Shown here piece by piece: positions 35,055 through 47,998 of a stretch of 64,000 nt of DNA. Under the pieces are notes generated by a model that ran no database searches, was not told the DNA's origin, and was given only the letters and a program-made list of their open reading frames with translations. The position numbers were made by a program, and so were the translations under genes. Source of the stretch: Promerops cafer. Its lineage: Eukaryota > Chordata > Aves > Passeriformes > Nectariniidae. The first letter of the stretch is position 1; each line of letters opens with the position of its first letter. The DNA is taken from assembly GCA_013398275.1 (NCBI GenBank), contig VZSE01004149.1, positions 124,001-188,000 on the forward strand, written 5' to 3'.

Positions 35055-35345
35055 CAGAGGATGAGCGAAGGAAAAACTGAGAGGGAATCTTGTTGATGTG
35101 TATAAATATCTGCTGGCAGGGATCAGAGCATGGACTGGGCTGTGCTCCATGGTGCCCAGAGACAGGACAAGAGGCAAGGTGCAGAGACTGATGCCCAGGA
35201 AGTTCATCCTGAACATGAGGAAGAACTTTTTTTCCAGAAGGGTAACAGAACACTGAACAGATTGCTCAGGGAGGCTGTGGAATCTCCTTCTCTGGAGGGA
35301 TTCAAAAGCCATCTGAACACAATCCTCAGTAACGTGCTCTGGCAG
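35055..35345 (+). mobile_element. CR1 LINE fragment
   Basis: The plus strand carries TATAAATATCTGCTGGCAGG and then ATGGACTGGGCTGTGCTCC. GCCCAGAGACAGGACAAGAG, AGTTCATCCTGAACATGAGG and AAGAACTTTTTTTCCAG follow, with GGCTGTGGAATCTCCTTCTC near the end. These are CR1 3' coding and UTR sequences in sense order. The last part of the tail is missing or diverged. It is antisense to PHF21B. Confidence 0.93.
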
Positions 35346-35407
35346 AGAAGCCAACAGAAAAGATTTCACTCAAAAACTGAACTGTAAATCAACATATGCT
35401 GTCTTAC

Positions 35408-35459
35408 CTTCCAAATGTTCTGTTGTAACCAGTCCTAGTGCTACCATGAAGGCAATTTT
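35408..35459 (-). CDS. PHF21B: PHF21B 52-nt exon
   Basis: The acceptor TTTCCTTAG and strong donor AAG|GTAAGA delimit 52 bp encoding KIAFMVALGLVTTEHLE plus one base. The segment matches mammalian PHF21B exactly as far as I recall and has a close PHF21A counterpart. It links the lysine-rich linker to the basic block. Confidence 0.96.
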
Positions 35460-38400
35460 CTAAGGAAAAAATAAATGGGTTAGATTTTCTACTATAATAA
35501 TCATGGTAAGAAAGTAAATAAAATTAGCATTGACAGAATAAACCCAGTGGAAGTCTTTTAGAAAAGTATCTTATTTGAATGCACAGTAATGTAAAGAACT
35601 TTAACTGAAGATTTGCTTGAGATATGCCTGGTTCTCCTTGTATGACTATATAAACTCTAGCAGTTCAAAGATGTCTGAAGTCAATGCTAAATGACTACTG
35701 ATCCTACACAGCACATGACCAGTATTCAGTCAATTCAATCAGTTCAATTTCACATTGCTAGCTGGATTGTTACTCCATTCTTTAGTGAAGTAATTTTGTA
35801 TTATTTTTTACAATCTGGACAGGGCACACTGCTTTTATTGGATATGAGCAAGCTGCATGAAGTGAAACAAGTATGAACTGTATAACACTAAACAAGACAT
35901 CAGAAGCATATTGAAAATCCCCCCCCATAAAAAAAAAAAAAAATCAGAGATTTCTCTTCCCAAGTTTTAAAAAAAACATTGTGTGCATGGATTGTGAAGA
36001 CATATACTGATCCAACATTTTTCCTCAATGGAGAGTGAGCCAACATTTCCCACTGACACTGGTGAACTCATTTTGCAGTGAGGAATCTGATCTAAAATAT
36101 TACAACTCTTCTAAACTATATATGCACAAAACATATCTTCATACTAAAAAAATCTTCAGAACACACTGATGCAGTGATAGGACATGTATTAGCACAGATT
36201 CTAAGTTTTCTGTCAGTGATTTCTCACTGGAAAATTTTTCCTTGCAGAAAGGTTTTGCTGAAGTTTTTATTGCATGTTTTTGATGAAAACTGAAATTACA
36301 GTGTTGTTCCAAGCCCAAACTGAACTGAACTCCTTGGTTTTCAGTCACATTTGTGGTACTTGTGGGGCTTTGGGGGCCTTCTCTTTCTGCTGTGCTGAAT
36401 GATCTTGTTGGATCAGGTTACCCAAGGGACATTTTCATGAGGTTCAATTCCACAGGAGAGACAATCTGACTATGACACTCAAGCTCTTGGGGAATCCAAG
36501 CAAGCAAAGCCCACAATCCAAGTCTGAGGAAGTGTACAAAGACCACAGGAAGATGCAATTATCATACCTTAAATAAAATGTTTAGATTTAGGTCCAAATC
36601 AAACACAGTGTTTAAGCAGTAGAAGGTCAAAGCATTGTTTCATTCAAAGAGTGTCAGGAGAACATGTTTCAACACTTCCAAGTCAAAATTAGTCTGACCT
36701 TCTTGTTTTGTGAAAAGCCCAATGATTCAACATTTCATTTCATTTCAGTTCAGGATAAAATAAACTAGTAAGTCACCAGAACTACAATTTCCTTTTCAAT
36801 TCTGACTTTCACTTTGTGAAATCGAGAAAGCAAAAACATCCTCATTTTGTAGATGAAAAGATCTAACTACTGGGTGGGTACATCAAAATCAGAGGGTTAG
36901 GATTGGACATCTCTACATCTCATGCATCTGTGAAAATACCTTTGTCAAACAGGTGAACTAACACCCACATAAGACAGGAATACCTCCTTTCCATGACCTC
37001 GGGAGATTCCTACTCTCCAAGTAAATTAAAAAATGGTGGTGTAGAATTTCCTCACTGGCAATTTAGACATATTCACACTGTATTTCTGCCTTCCATATCT
37101 GTGGTAATTACACACACGTGTTCATTTGCATGTCAGACCTTGATTCCAGTAATATTCACTCCTTACATGCCTGAAACATCAGCCAGGCACCGTGGGGGCC
37201 TCACACCTGAAGGAAAAGATTAATATTTGATCCACTGTGCAGATCTGAGAAGAAAATTAATCAACTGAGTAGGATTACAAGCTTCACCTCAGCCCCATCA
37301 AAAAGTAACGGTGCCAGGATACTTCTCAGCACTGTGAGCAAAAGTAATAACAATATTTAGGGATAGAACCAGGCAGCTGGAAGGGTTAATGTGTGTTTTC
37401 TCAATGGAGTGCAGAATTCCTGCATTACCCCAACATTAAACTGTAGGGAAAGCACACATTTTCTGATGCCTCAACTGAAATCTGTGTACTGGAATGTTTG
37501 CTAAACAATTTCTTCATGCTGGAATTGTTTGAATATGTATCTAACTAAATGCAACATACTTGCTTAAAATATGAAGAGCCATCACAAGAGGACTTGATAA
37601 TTATCTCATGATTAAACACAGAAAGCGTTAGCTTTTATAGGGACTTGAAAGATGGTTCCTTTTTAAAAAATCCCAGTACAAGCTGTATTCTTTTGAACAA
37701 GCACATTATATTAACAGCCTATTTGTTTTTATGGGTTTTGCTGTTTCACACCCCTGCAGCTCATTGGATTCAACTCAAAATCTGACTTCCACTGCAAAAC
37801 TTTTGTTTCAAATATCACAGGGTCTGTTGTTTCTCCTCTGTACAGGAAGCTGCAAAACCAAGACTTCATTTTCTCCAGATTTTGAATCCAGGCTTAACAT
37901 TAGCATTTAGTTCACAATTGCCATGTGTCTCTCTTCTGCTTAGGAAGGATTAGAACACCAGTAACTAAATAACCAGAATTTATGGCAGTAATTATGCTTT
38001 TAGATAAAACCATTTTAGAATGAAAATGTTGCCAGATAGTTTGCTAATATGAATTTTTAAATGATCAAAAGGCTTTCGGCAGAATTCTGTTTCTCTCTGT
38101 GTTGAACTCAGGTCTCTTCAAGAAAAAAAGATTAACCCCTCCCTCCAGACAAAACCCCCCCAAATAAAGGAACAAAAACCCACAAAAAACAACATCCAGG
38201 GTACTTTCTCCCCAGAGGAGCAGCTCCCTTTTGTAATTCCTTCATTTCTTTCCAGAAGCCATCCTGGTGGGAGAAGGCCCATCACTGGGTGCATCATCAC
38301 TGTTCTCCATCCCCAGCTGAGACCCACTGATGGGAAGGAGTGGGTGGCCTCCTCCTCCTCAGTCCATGAACAGCTTCAGGGCTCACCAGCAGAATGACCA

Positions 38401-40382
38401 AGCCAGGAGCTAAAGACAGTAATTATCCTCACTCTCCTCTGTCTGTTCAGGTACACTCAGTAACTCCATGTGGGATTCCTGGTTACTGGTAAGTCTGGTT
38501 ATTTCTAGTTAGCTGGTTTCAAATTGCCAGTGTAACTTGTTAAATCCCAGTCTCTCCCAACTAAGTTCTACACAGAGCCTTATTGGAGTTCTTGCCTCAG
38601 GTTTGTGCTTTGAAGATAAATAAAAGTGAGAAGTGCCTTGAGTGCCTATTTTCTTTTTAAAAATACCACGTTGTTTTTGCTTTAATCATTTGCTTATAAT
38701 CCGTGAGTGCTTATAGAAATACACAGTATGTCTTTTCATGGAGCAAAACAAAGATTTTCATAAAAGCATTTCATTTTGTAATTACATGTTCTATTTGTCA
38801 TTACATGTATTTATACTAATTATGATGTTAGTTCTAATTACACTAATTGCAGAAATACATGATAATCAACTAAAGTTTACTTTCAAAGAACAAAAGAAAT
38901 TAACTCTAGACCTACCTATTTATGGTTGTGAAACAAATCTATGAAAAGAGCTGTCATACTTTAGGGCACAGTGTCAGCACCCGACCCAGAAAATTAAGGT
39001 TTTTGAGACCTCCAGTAAAGAGGGTAGGAACAGTGTCTGTGGTTAGAAAGAGGTCGTCAAGATATTCTAGTTAGCAGTGTAATGAAAAACTTACATTTTT
39101 GAATCCCATACCAAAAGTGTGTCCAGTCCAATTGCCTCCTCCTGCATCTCCCTGGAAGGCTTTTATTCAACATTTTTCCATGGGGATAAGTTAGAGGCAA
39201 AGAAAAATTGATGGTTTTTCCTAGCATTCTGTTTCTAAGCAGGGTCTACTGGCCTTTCTGCCCATAAGGTACTACAAAATAAATAAGTTTTTGGAAATAC
39301 CTGCCTAAACAAAACAGGACTCTACAGTCCCATCATTCAATGGTAATGAAGATTCATAGAAGGGTCAGATTTTAAACTTGGGAGGTTTCCCAAGCATAGT
39401 TTTGCAAAGCTTCTACATAGAGCTGTGATATTTTGGGCTAAAATATTTATGCTTAACCTTGTTTTAACTGTATGAACCTCTTAAAATGGTAAAACAAATG
39501 ACCACCCACATGCCTCAAGTAACATAGATTTATATTGTAATAATCCTCTTATACCTACAGCTCCAAGGATGCTTTTGTGCTACACATTTATTAGACTAGT
39601 GAGGTTTAAGACTTTACAGGAGCTAAGCATTTCCACAAAAGAAGTAGATTCAGTCTGTATGACTTCTCAAACTGCCCTAAAATTACACCCAATCTAATGT
39701 GAACATACCCAGTCAAAACCCAAAATGTCTGTTAGAGAGACCCCATTTCTACAAGGACTTGCAATTTATATTTCTAGTTTAAATCAAAAGTATAATTCAC
39801 AAAGGAGATTTAGTCTCATTACCCACTTTCTACTCTCTTACTCCATTTGAAGGATTCTAATGTATTTGAGACTAGAATCTGTGTACATATGGGAAGACGT
39901 ACACAGCAAATGCAGGAAACTATGAATACAATCTAAAATTTGCAAGATTCATTACAAAGAAGATGTTCAAAGCTCAGCTTACAAAAGAAATGTTAATTCC
40001 ACCTCATGTGCAGACTCTAAATCTGATGCTATATGTTTGATAGCATCAAAGAAAATATCTTAAGCTTGTATACACCTTTCACAAGAAATCCAGCTACCAC
40101 CATGGGGTGCCTGGATTATTATGAGACCTCTAGGTATTATGAGACCTCCAAGTCTTACATTTTGTGACAGTGGAAGGTTTGAATGGTGCAAACCAAATTT
40201 GTCAGGGCACTCACTGGCAGGGAAATTACCCCAGTTGCAGAGATTGAGAGGAGAGATGAACACCTGGCAGAACCATAAGCACAAATAAAGTAATTGCATA
40301 TGTACACAGAAGAATGTTTAGATTTGGCTCCCATAACTTAACCATATTGTAGCTCATTTATTTAAAAAAAAAAAAAAATCAC
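35460..40382 (-). other. PHF21B: PHF21B intron, nothing else recognised
   Basis: A 4.9-kb intron that begins with a weak donor and a run of 15 T (minus strand). It includes a short A run near 35928-35943 and an imperfect 20-bp duplication at 40117-40150. No transposon or other exon was recognised. Confidence 0.7.
40117..40150. repeat. Short tandem duplication around TATTATGAGACCTC
   Basis: TATTATGAGACCTC occurs twice with a 20-bp period. It is intronic. Confidence 0.85.
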
Positions 40383-40505
40383 CTCTGGATTTTCCTCCTT
40401 TTTCTTTTTGGTAGCAGGCAGTCCCTGAGCTGACTCTTCAGGAGATTTCTTTGTCTCCAGTTTACTTTCTGTCTGGGTTTGGACTTGAGGTTGAATAATG
40501 ATAAC
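40383..40505 (-). CDS. PHF21B: PHF21B exon: Gln-rich and lysine-rich linker
   Basis: The acceptor TCTTTTAG and donor GAG|GTGATT give 123 bp (41 codons): VIIIQPQVQTQTESKLETKK, then SPEESAQGLPATKKKKEENP and E. The first eight residues equal the mammalian VIIIQPQV block. The middle part is shorter than the mammalian one, lacking the second proline-rich repeat. The KKKK patch precedes the conserved KIAFMVALG exon. The donor departs from GTAAGT and is followed by 15 T. Confidence 0.95.
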
Positions 40506-42241
40506 CTAAAAGACAATGTACAAATAAGAGAATTCACTATATGAAACTGGATTTTTCTGCCTGAAACCTTTGAGTCCTCTTTGAAGGATTACTTGATACC
40601 CTACAAATAAGAAATGTTAAGTCACAAGTCAAAAGCATAAAATAACAGGATACCTGGGTTAAAGTCCTAAATCCGTACTTAAGTTTCTAAAAATTAATTC
40701 TTATTGGTGCATTATAAACCTGCTGCAGCCTAAGTCACTTGGTCAGTGCCTCTGAAAAATAGGACATGTTCTATTTAGAGGACTTGTGAAGATGGCTGAG
40801 AAGCCATGCTTTAGCAGTTGTGTTAGTGATTTTAAGGTCTTTCCTTTGATTTTATTTTGTGTACAAGTAGAAGAGATGAGATTACTAAACTTTCAAACCC
40901 GGTTTGATCTCAGTTGTACCAGTGTTATTTCAGAGAAAGTGCATGGGGATGGGAAAGAAGGTACTCCTTATGCAAGGGAGATCAGACTTCAGTCCTCGGC
41001 CTTTACATGTTATAAGCAATGGATATCCAGTTTTCCGTAGACTAAATAAACTATATGTGTTTTAAATTAAATTTAGGTCTTGTTTTGAACCTATAGGAAT
41101 TACGACACCGATCTCATTCACATCTTTATGGCACTATATCCAGCTGCTTATATTTGAATTACCACATGAAGATTTACACAATGTAGATTGCATTATCTAG
41201 AAGCTATTAAATTGAAAGGAATTATTTTCTGCCCACAGAACTACACATATGACTTCATACCTATAATCAAAAGGGCTGTGGAAGCTTCAAAAGGACTTCC
41301 CAAGGACTATCACCTTCTAGATAAAGATTATTAGATTTGAACATTAGGCCTTTCCCATCTACTTCACTGCTAATTTTCAATCAATGTCATTTAAGTGTTA
41401 GATACATTATCTCAACTCAGTCACTCTGCGAGATTCAAGAGCATAAAAAGGGACAGTTTTCTGAGTTAGCAGCCATTTTAAGTAAGAGAAAAATAATTTA
41501 TGTCAAAGAAATGGGGAAGAGATGTCTGCTTTTATTTACCTCAAAATCCATCCTACATCCTATATATTTTTTTTAGCACCATATGAGAACCTATGCTGCC
41601 AACAAGACCAAAAGTAGCAGAATCCCAGTAGTAAATTACAGTGAATGTCTGCTGGGTACATTAGCAGCCTGTATGGAATCTGTCTCTGGTATAAGAGTGG
41701 TGAAGTTCTTGCATTCCAATGCTGAAAAGCAGTGCAAAGATGAAAGAAGTAATTCATAGCTTGAATTTTTTCCTTTCTACTGATTCAATTCCTGGTCAGT
41801 TCTGAAACCCTGGGCTCTCATTTCATTTGGTCTTCCCCTGGAAGAATAGAAGGGAATCTCTGATTATTTTATGTACTCCCTGGGGTCAGTCAACAAAACT
41901 AGTATCACTGTGTCATTAAAGAGAGAGTCCATGGGAAATCTGAGTGTGTGCAGAATTCTGGGATTTTATTAGTGAGGATTGGCTTAAGGAAAGGGAAGTT
42001 TATACGGTCCTGTTAATATCAGTCAACGTAATGATGCGTTTTGTTCCTGGTAAAAAGCAGGCTTGTACACAGATAAAGCTCTACGAGCCTCTATGTGTCC
42101 GTGTAAGAGTTTTCCCGTTGCTTTCTGATTGTTTTCTTTGAGAAGAACCCCTGGCAGCACTGCACAGGCGGCGCACCGGCAGGGCTGCGTCCTGCCCAGG
42201 CCTGCAGCACAGTTCCTGCGTTGGCTCCCCGGGGTACTCAC
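40506..42241 (-). other. PHF21B: PHF21B intron; no proline-rich exon found
   Basis: Mammalian isoforms carry an exon here for a proline/serine/histidine-rich segment of about 42 residues. I searched the minus strand of this 1.7-kb intron for it and saw no matching reading frame. No repeats were recognised. Confidence 0.6.
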
Positions 42242-42577
42242 CTTGCTGTCGGCGCTGATGAGAAGCGGCTGCACTTTAATGCTGTCATTGACCACCGAGA
42301 CAGCGGCGCTGGTGCTGATGGGAGCGGCATTGCTGGGGGAGGTGGAAATGATGGCGTATGCCACGCCGGCGCCACTCAGAGGGGACGAGAGAGCTGCAGG
42401 CTCGGCCGTACTTTGTGACTGTACATGGCTGACGGTGTTGTTGGCAGTCGGGAGGGCAGGGCTAGGGTTTTTGATGCTCACTATGGTTGCCTTCTGGAAG
42501 GTGGGAGGCTGCTTGGAAGGTTGGTCTCTGCACGGGGAGATTGGGAGGCTGTCTGGAATCAGGGTCTTTGGCCTAAC
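42242..42577 (-). CDS. PHF21B: PHF21B large exon: Ser/Ala/Val-rich linker
   Basis: Acceptor TTTGTAG and strong donor AAG|GTGAGT frame 336 bp (112 codons, phase 0 at both ends). It encodes VRPKTLIPDSLPISPCRDQP first. It then runs through QPPTFQKATIVSIKNPSPAL, PTANNTVSHV, SGAGVAYAIISTSPSNAAP and SIKVQPLLISADSK. All are close to mammalian PHF21B, with the variable Gln/Ala stretch after NTVSHV shorter. The region is GC-richer than its surroundings, as expected for the largest coding exon. No domain is known here. It is predicted to be disordered. Confidence 0.96.
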
Positions 42578-45500
42578 CTACAAACGGAGAGTCAGGCGTT
42601 ACTAGGCGTAAGAACAAACACTGCACACATGCCTTCTCTCAGTAGAATCTCTGATTGCATTAACCATGGACCAGGAGCGCCTAGAAAACCAGAATGTAAC
42701 AATTGCAGGTAGCCAGCCATTCATTTACTTGTAGATACATTCCCAGCACTTCTCAATTGGGTCATTTTGAAGTTCTTAACTCACTGCAATGCTAAACAGT
42801 AAGTGAGAAGAAAGTCAGATCCTTATTTTGATTAGCACACATCCATACAAATGCTAGTCAAGTCACATCCAGTTCTCAGTAGGGATGTGTAAGCCAAAGC
42901 CTTTGCAAAGAACATAAAACCCAGATGCAAAAATTTCCTGTTCTGAAGGACACAACACTTTTGCTATGAATTAAGGAGAGGGAGCGGAATCATTAAGGGA
43001 GTTGTGGGAAAGCATTTACAGGGACAGTGAAGTATGTGCTTTTATACTGGTGGATTGGTCAATGAACATCCTCACATGTTTAAGACATGCCATGTCAAAT
43101 GGAGAGGAGATCAGTCACACAATCACTTAGCTCACAAAAAATAAGTAAAATAAAGAGAGGGATACAGAAACCCACAACCACCAAACATCATATTTTGTTG
43201 CAGTAATTAAAGAGCTAACTTGCAGCTGTGGGTGGATGCAGGAGGAACTTCCATGAATGGAAGAGGACACTTTGCCCTGCTTTGCAACAGCTGGGGCTGT
43301 ACCCAGAGCCATGAATACAGTGGCAATCAGTTGTTTTCAGCTAATGTGATGTGTTTCCAGTGGTGTAATTAACGTCACCCAGTCAACATGGCTCTGCCTT
43401 AACAACGTTCAGTTCCAGCATTTAAAATAAATAATTTAAAATGCTTCACATGGAGTTAACTTCACTCCCAGCCTATTTGTTAACACAGCCTGATAAAACA
43501 GTCAGTTCCCTCTGTGCTTATTTAGTCCTGTCACTTCTCGCACCTTCCGTACTGTGGAACAAAATGACAAGTTCCAGCAGACAAACATGGGAAACAGCTG
43601 CCTGTGTCACTACGCTGGAGTCTACAGGAGCCCTTCAAACGGTGCCGACTTCAATCTTGGGCCTAAGTAAGCAATTTCATGAAAACGCAGGGATTTACGG
43701 GGGTGCAGGAGATCATGTCTCAAGGCTGGCCATCATCCCCCACTGTGTCAAGAAGGAACCATACCCTTTTGTCCCCACAGCAAATATTAAGTGCAGCAGC
43801 ACATGTTGCGAGCTCTTTATGTCTCAGTAACTTGTCCCTCAAGTGTCAATAGGACCCCTACACCTATGAGCAGTGCAAAACAAGTGTCAGAGGCACGGTC
43901 CTGCTTGGGACATCACATTTCCAGCAGTCATGGCAGATGGAAAGGTAAGGAGGAGGTTTGCCCAAGGTCCTGCAGACTAGTGCAGAGCCAGCAATCCTCT
44001 GTGTTCAGCTCACAAATTCGGGGTGATACTGGAAAGCCTTAGAGACCTGCTGTGAAATGATGCAAAACTACACAGAACTCCAACAAGCCATAGTCAAAAC
44101 ACCCTGACAGTAAGCAAAGGGTTCTTCGCTCATTTTCTTTATGCAATCCCTTTTTGTAACAATTATCTGACTGGCTTAGTTAAGATACCAGACAAATACC
44201 TTGGTCAAGCAGTTTAAGGGAGGACTCTCTAATTAGCTTCATATCCATGATTAATGGTCTTATTTTCAAAAGTTGTGCACAAAGCATTGGTTTAAACCCA
44301 TCAGTTCAGGAGTTTTTCTAGCCAAAAACTGTCATGTAGTCTACCAGGATCGACTGTATCTGTCACTCTTAATTGCACTTCTATATATAATCAAAAGCCT
44401 AATTAAAACTAAATGCCTATATATATTCCAGCTATATAATTATCTTTTCTACCGCATGATGTAATACCTCTGTGAATCCTACACACACCCATAATACACA
44501 TCCTGCAAGTTGGGGATGAACACAAATTACTTGGCTGTAAAATAAGCTCTTCCTGCACAGATAATTAAACAAACCTGATTTTCCAAAATACTAAATTCTT
44601 TATAAAGTGTGGCATACTGAAATTATCTGATAGGACTTACCAAACTGGTACAGCACAGAGCATATGCTGGGCACTTTCTGCCACCGTGTGATACAGAAGA
44701 GGAATAGCTGTTTTCATGGGCTAAGCCCCTGCCAACTCCCTGCCAAGTTTACCTAACCTTGGGAGACCATATTTATTTGCAATTACAGAACAATAAAAAG
44801 GGTTGACTACAGAAACAAAAGTTTCAAGTGCTCCTGAGTTGAAGTTACAATAATTTAAAGTGAAAATAACATTTATTTCAAGGGCCTGCAAGTGTGAAAC
44901 CAAAACAGAAAGCAAATGTAGAAGCCCCTTGTGCTCCAACACCTATGAATATTTCCCTCAAAATATAAACACTAAGTGTAAACATTGAATAAACAGCTAC
45001 ATGAAAGACGTTTGGCAGAGTGTCACCTAAAATCCCAAACTGCTACAGTTATTTGTGAAGATAAATGGTGTCAGCTAGGAAGAGGAAAACTAAGAAGGAA
45101 AAAGGTAGCATAAATTCCTTTCCCTCATGGGGCAAAACTGCAGCTTAAATTTGGGAGTTGAAAGGAGGACAGTGGCACTAGCAAAAGTTTGGAAGCTGCC
45201 AATCACTGACAAAGAGGTAGAATAAAACTAGGGCAGGACAGGGACTGCACTGCACACACACGATACCGAAAAGTAGATTTCTACTGAACATAGCACAGGT
45301 TGGACGACACCAGTCCCTGTCACAGGAGTTACAGAAATAAAAGGCACCAAAGTTGAGGAAAAGAGAAGAAAAGAGAAAGAAAAAGAGACAGCATGTACGT
45401 TACCAAAAGAACACTTCAACTGCTGGCAAGTGCTGCAAGTAACAATTCTGCTGTAGCTCAACCCTTCTTTCCCCAAGTATCTTTCATTTAACTTCTGACA

Positions 45501-47998
45501 GCTGTCAAAACAGAATGTGATACTACCAGGGCTCAAAATGCAGAAGAGAGAGCTGCTTCTTGAATATAACGATTTCCTAAACCCGTGTTGTTCTTGAGTT
45601 TCCTCAACACCCACAACAACAGAAATATTTCATTTCCTGTGCCAGTGTTCAGACTGGTACTTCTCAGATAGCTGCAGGTGAGCACATTTTTCAAGGAGAT
45701 ATTCTCAAATATGAGCATTCACTAGGTGGGGGCTGTCTGCTTCTCAGACATGGAAATAAGAGAGGGCCCGATCCTGTGAGATGTACAGAGTGCTCTTTTG
45801 TTCAACAACTTCTAATTTATATATTTTAAAGAGTTTCAGATCAGGAAAGAAACAGCTCCTGTGACCAACATGACTTCTTGTATATCCCATATTATTAAGC
45901 TCCATCCAGATGTCCCTATATGAAGCTTGAAGTCTTCCATTTCACCAAAACTTCATTCAAGGTCTCAAGAGCACAAATTGCTGAATATTACAGAGGTGAA
46001 TGAACTGCTGAGTGGTGGAGGTAGGAGAGCCTGAAGTGTGTCTCTGCTGACAAAGGAAAATGTGACCATGGGCAATCTATTTTCTGAGGTACATCCCAAC
46101 AGGTGAGCCACTCACCTTCTATAGTAAAGAAAAATAAGGTAAGAAAGAAAACCTCTTACAAAAGAAGTCCTCAAGATCCAACCCAAACAGGTATGGGGAA
46201 AAAGGAGAAGGGAAGAAAGTCTCACAGTTCCTCCAATCTCTGTGGGCAATCCTATGTAGTCCTAAAGGACAGGATTTAGTTAGAACAGTTGCATCTGTGA
46301 AGATCTGCAGGTGTTATGAGAATTGTTAAGGGCATTTCTGGTAAATGTGTTCTCCTTCAGGCCTAGGAAAGAAGGGAAGTTAGCACAGTGTACTTCCCAA
46401 AAGGGGAATTACAAACCCAAGAGATCACTGTGATCCTCCAGTTCACAGCCTGGCCATATAATTTCTCCCAGAAACTGAAAACTGATTTTAAGAGAAAATA
46501 CTAAAGACTTCTTAATGATAAGCTCCAGTAAATCATTAAACTTTTTTTTTTTATGCTCATGACTGGCATTTTATAGCAAGGTTGAATTTGCCTAATTTCA
46601 GCTTCCAGTCCCTGGATCTTGTTACAGCTTTGTCAGCAACACTGAAGAGCCCTGCCCTTCCCCTGTATCAGATATCAGCTGGATCATGCTCAGCATCCAT
46701 CAGCCCTCCATACCAACAGGGCTGATCTGTATGAAAGTAAGTTTTTCAGCTCAACACAATATCACATTGCCTTTGAGAGAAAGACCATTATTCACACTTT
46801 ATTTTCACTTCACCCTTGTACTAAGAGCTTCAAAACAAAAACTCAAAATGGGTTTGGCACAATTCGTATGTCACAGAGGCAAAGTGCTGGGAGCAGCACT
46901 CAGAGCTTTCATTCTTGAAAACTTTAGAGGATTACACAGAAAACATTAGCAACGGCTGATAAAATGAGTGCAATATGGTGTAATCATATCCTTCACTAGA
47001 ATGAACAGATGCACACTGACTTCAGTAAAGCTATTGTGTCTATTTATGCCAGCTGAGGAGCAACTCCCTCCCTTTTCCTTTTTGATCAGTAAAAATTGCA
47101 CAAAAATTTTTTTTCTCATTAACTTTACAGCAATGACACTCCCTAAAATCCAGGTTGCCCCACTCACTCAAATACAAATATTTGCAGCTTGGTTCATTTT
47201 TAGTTCCTTTCCCAGTAAGCCCCTATTATCTTAAGCCTAGTCTAAGACCACTGTCAAAATAAACAGTTTATTTTCTTCCCACAGGGAAGATTTATTTCTT
47301 TTCTTCCTTCCCCTTGATGGGGCTACATAAAAAAAAGCTCTTCATTGTAGAAAGCCCAGGTGAGGTGACCCAGAATGAGTGAATCTCATGTCCACATACA
47401 ACTCAACCCTGTCTTTAGCATATCCCTGGAATATTAGCCTGTGAACCTACAGAAGGACGGTGTGAAATGCAGGGCAGTACCCAAGGAGCTGCTCCAGCCC
47501 ACATTTTCTATCCTGCTACTCTGGATGGAGCAGACCAGGGAAGAAACCTTAATCTGATCAAAACCAATAGCAAAATTGAGCAGACTTCAGCAAGGCCAGA
47601 ACTGCAACAAGCCCCTCAAAGCAAACCCTGGTCTCTCAGTTTACACGCAGCACAACCCAGCAGTCACTCGGCAGTATTTTCACACCTGTTCAGATTGCAC
47701 ACACTGGATCAGGCATCTCCCAGGTGCTGTGCACCTGCCATGATTTGGTATTCCAATTGTTAGCCGTGGACAGCTAACTTAAGTGTAAAGGTGACATGCA
47801 ACTAATAGAACTCCTGGGCAGTTTTTAAGAAGGCAAAACAATCTAATTTAGTTTTTCTTCTTCTTCATCTTTGCTTGATACTACAGAAATGGAAGTTTTG
47901 CTGAGAAGGATGTTTGAGTGGGAATCTGCCAGCTCTGCTTTTTGTGGATGTTGGCATGAGGCAGTCAGGTGGGAGTTCTTCATTAAAAATGTTATCAA

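Larger units (their letters stand above)
30439..35407 (-). other. PHF21B: PHF21B intron with a CR1 near its donor
   Basis: In this 5.0-kb intron a CR1 copy at 35055-35345 stops about 60 bp from the donor at 35407. A 19-bp tandem duplication sits at 33966-34010. No additional exon could be recognised. The rest is AT-rich unique sequence. Confidence 0.75.

Noticed and set aside
42129..42605. 158-codon plus-strand frame
   Set aside because: It is the antisense shadow of the large GC-rich PHF21B exon at 42242-42577.
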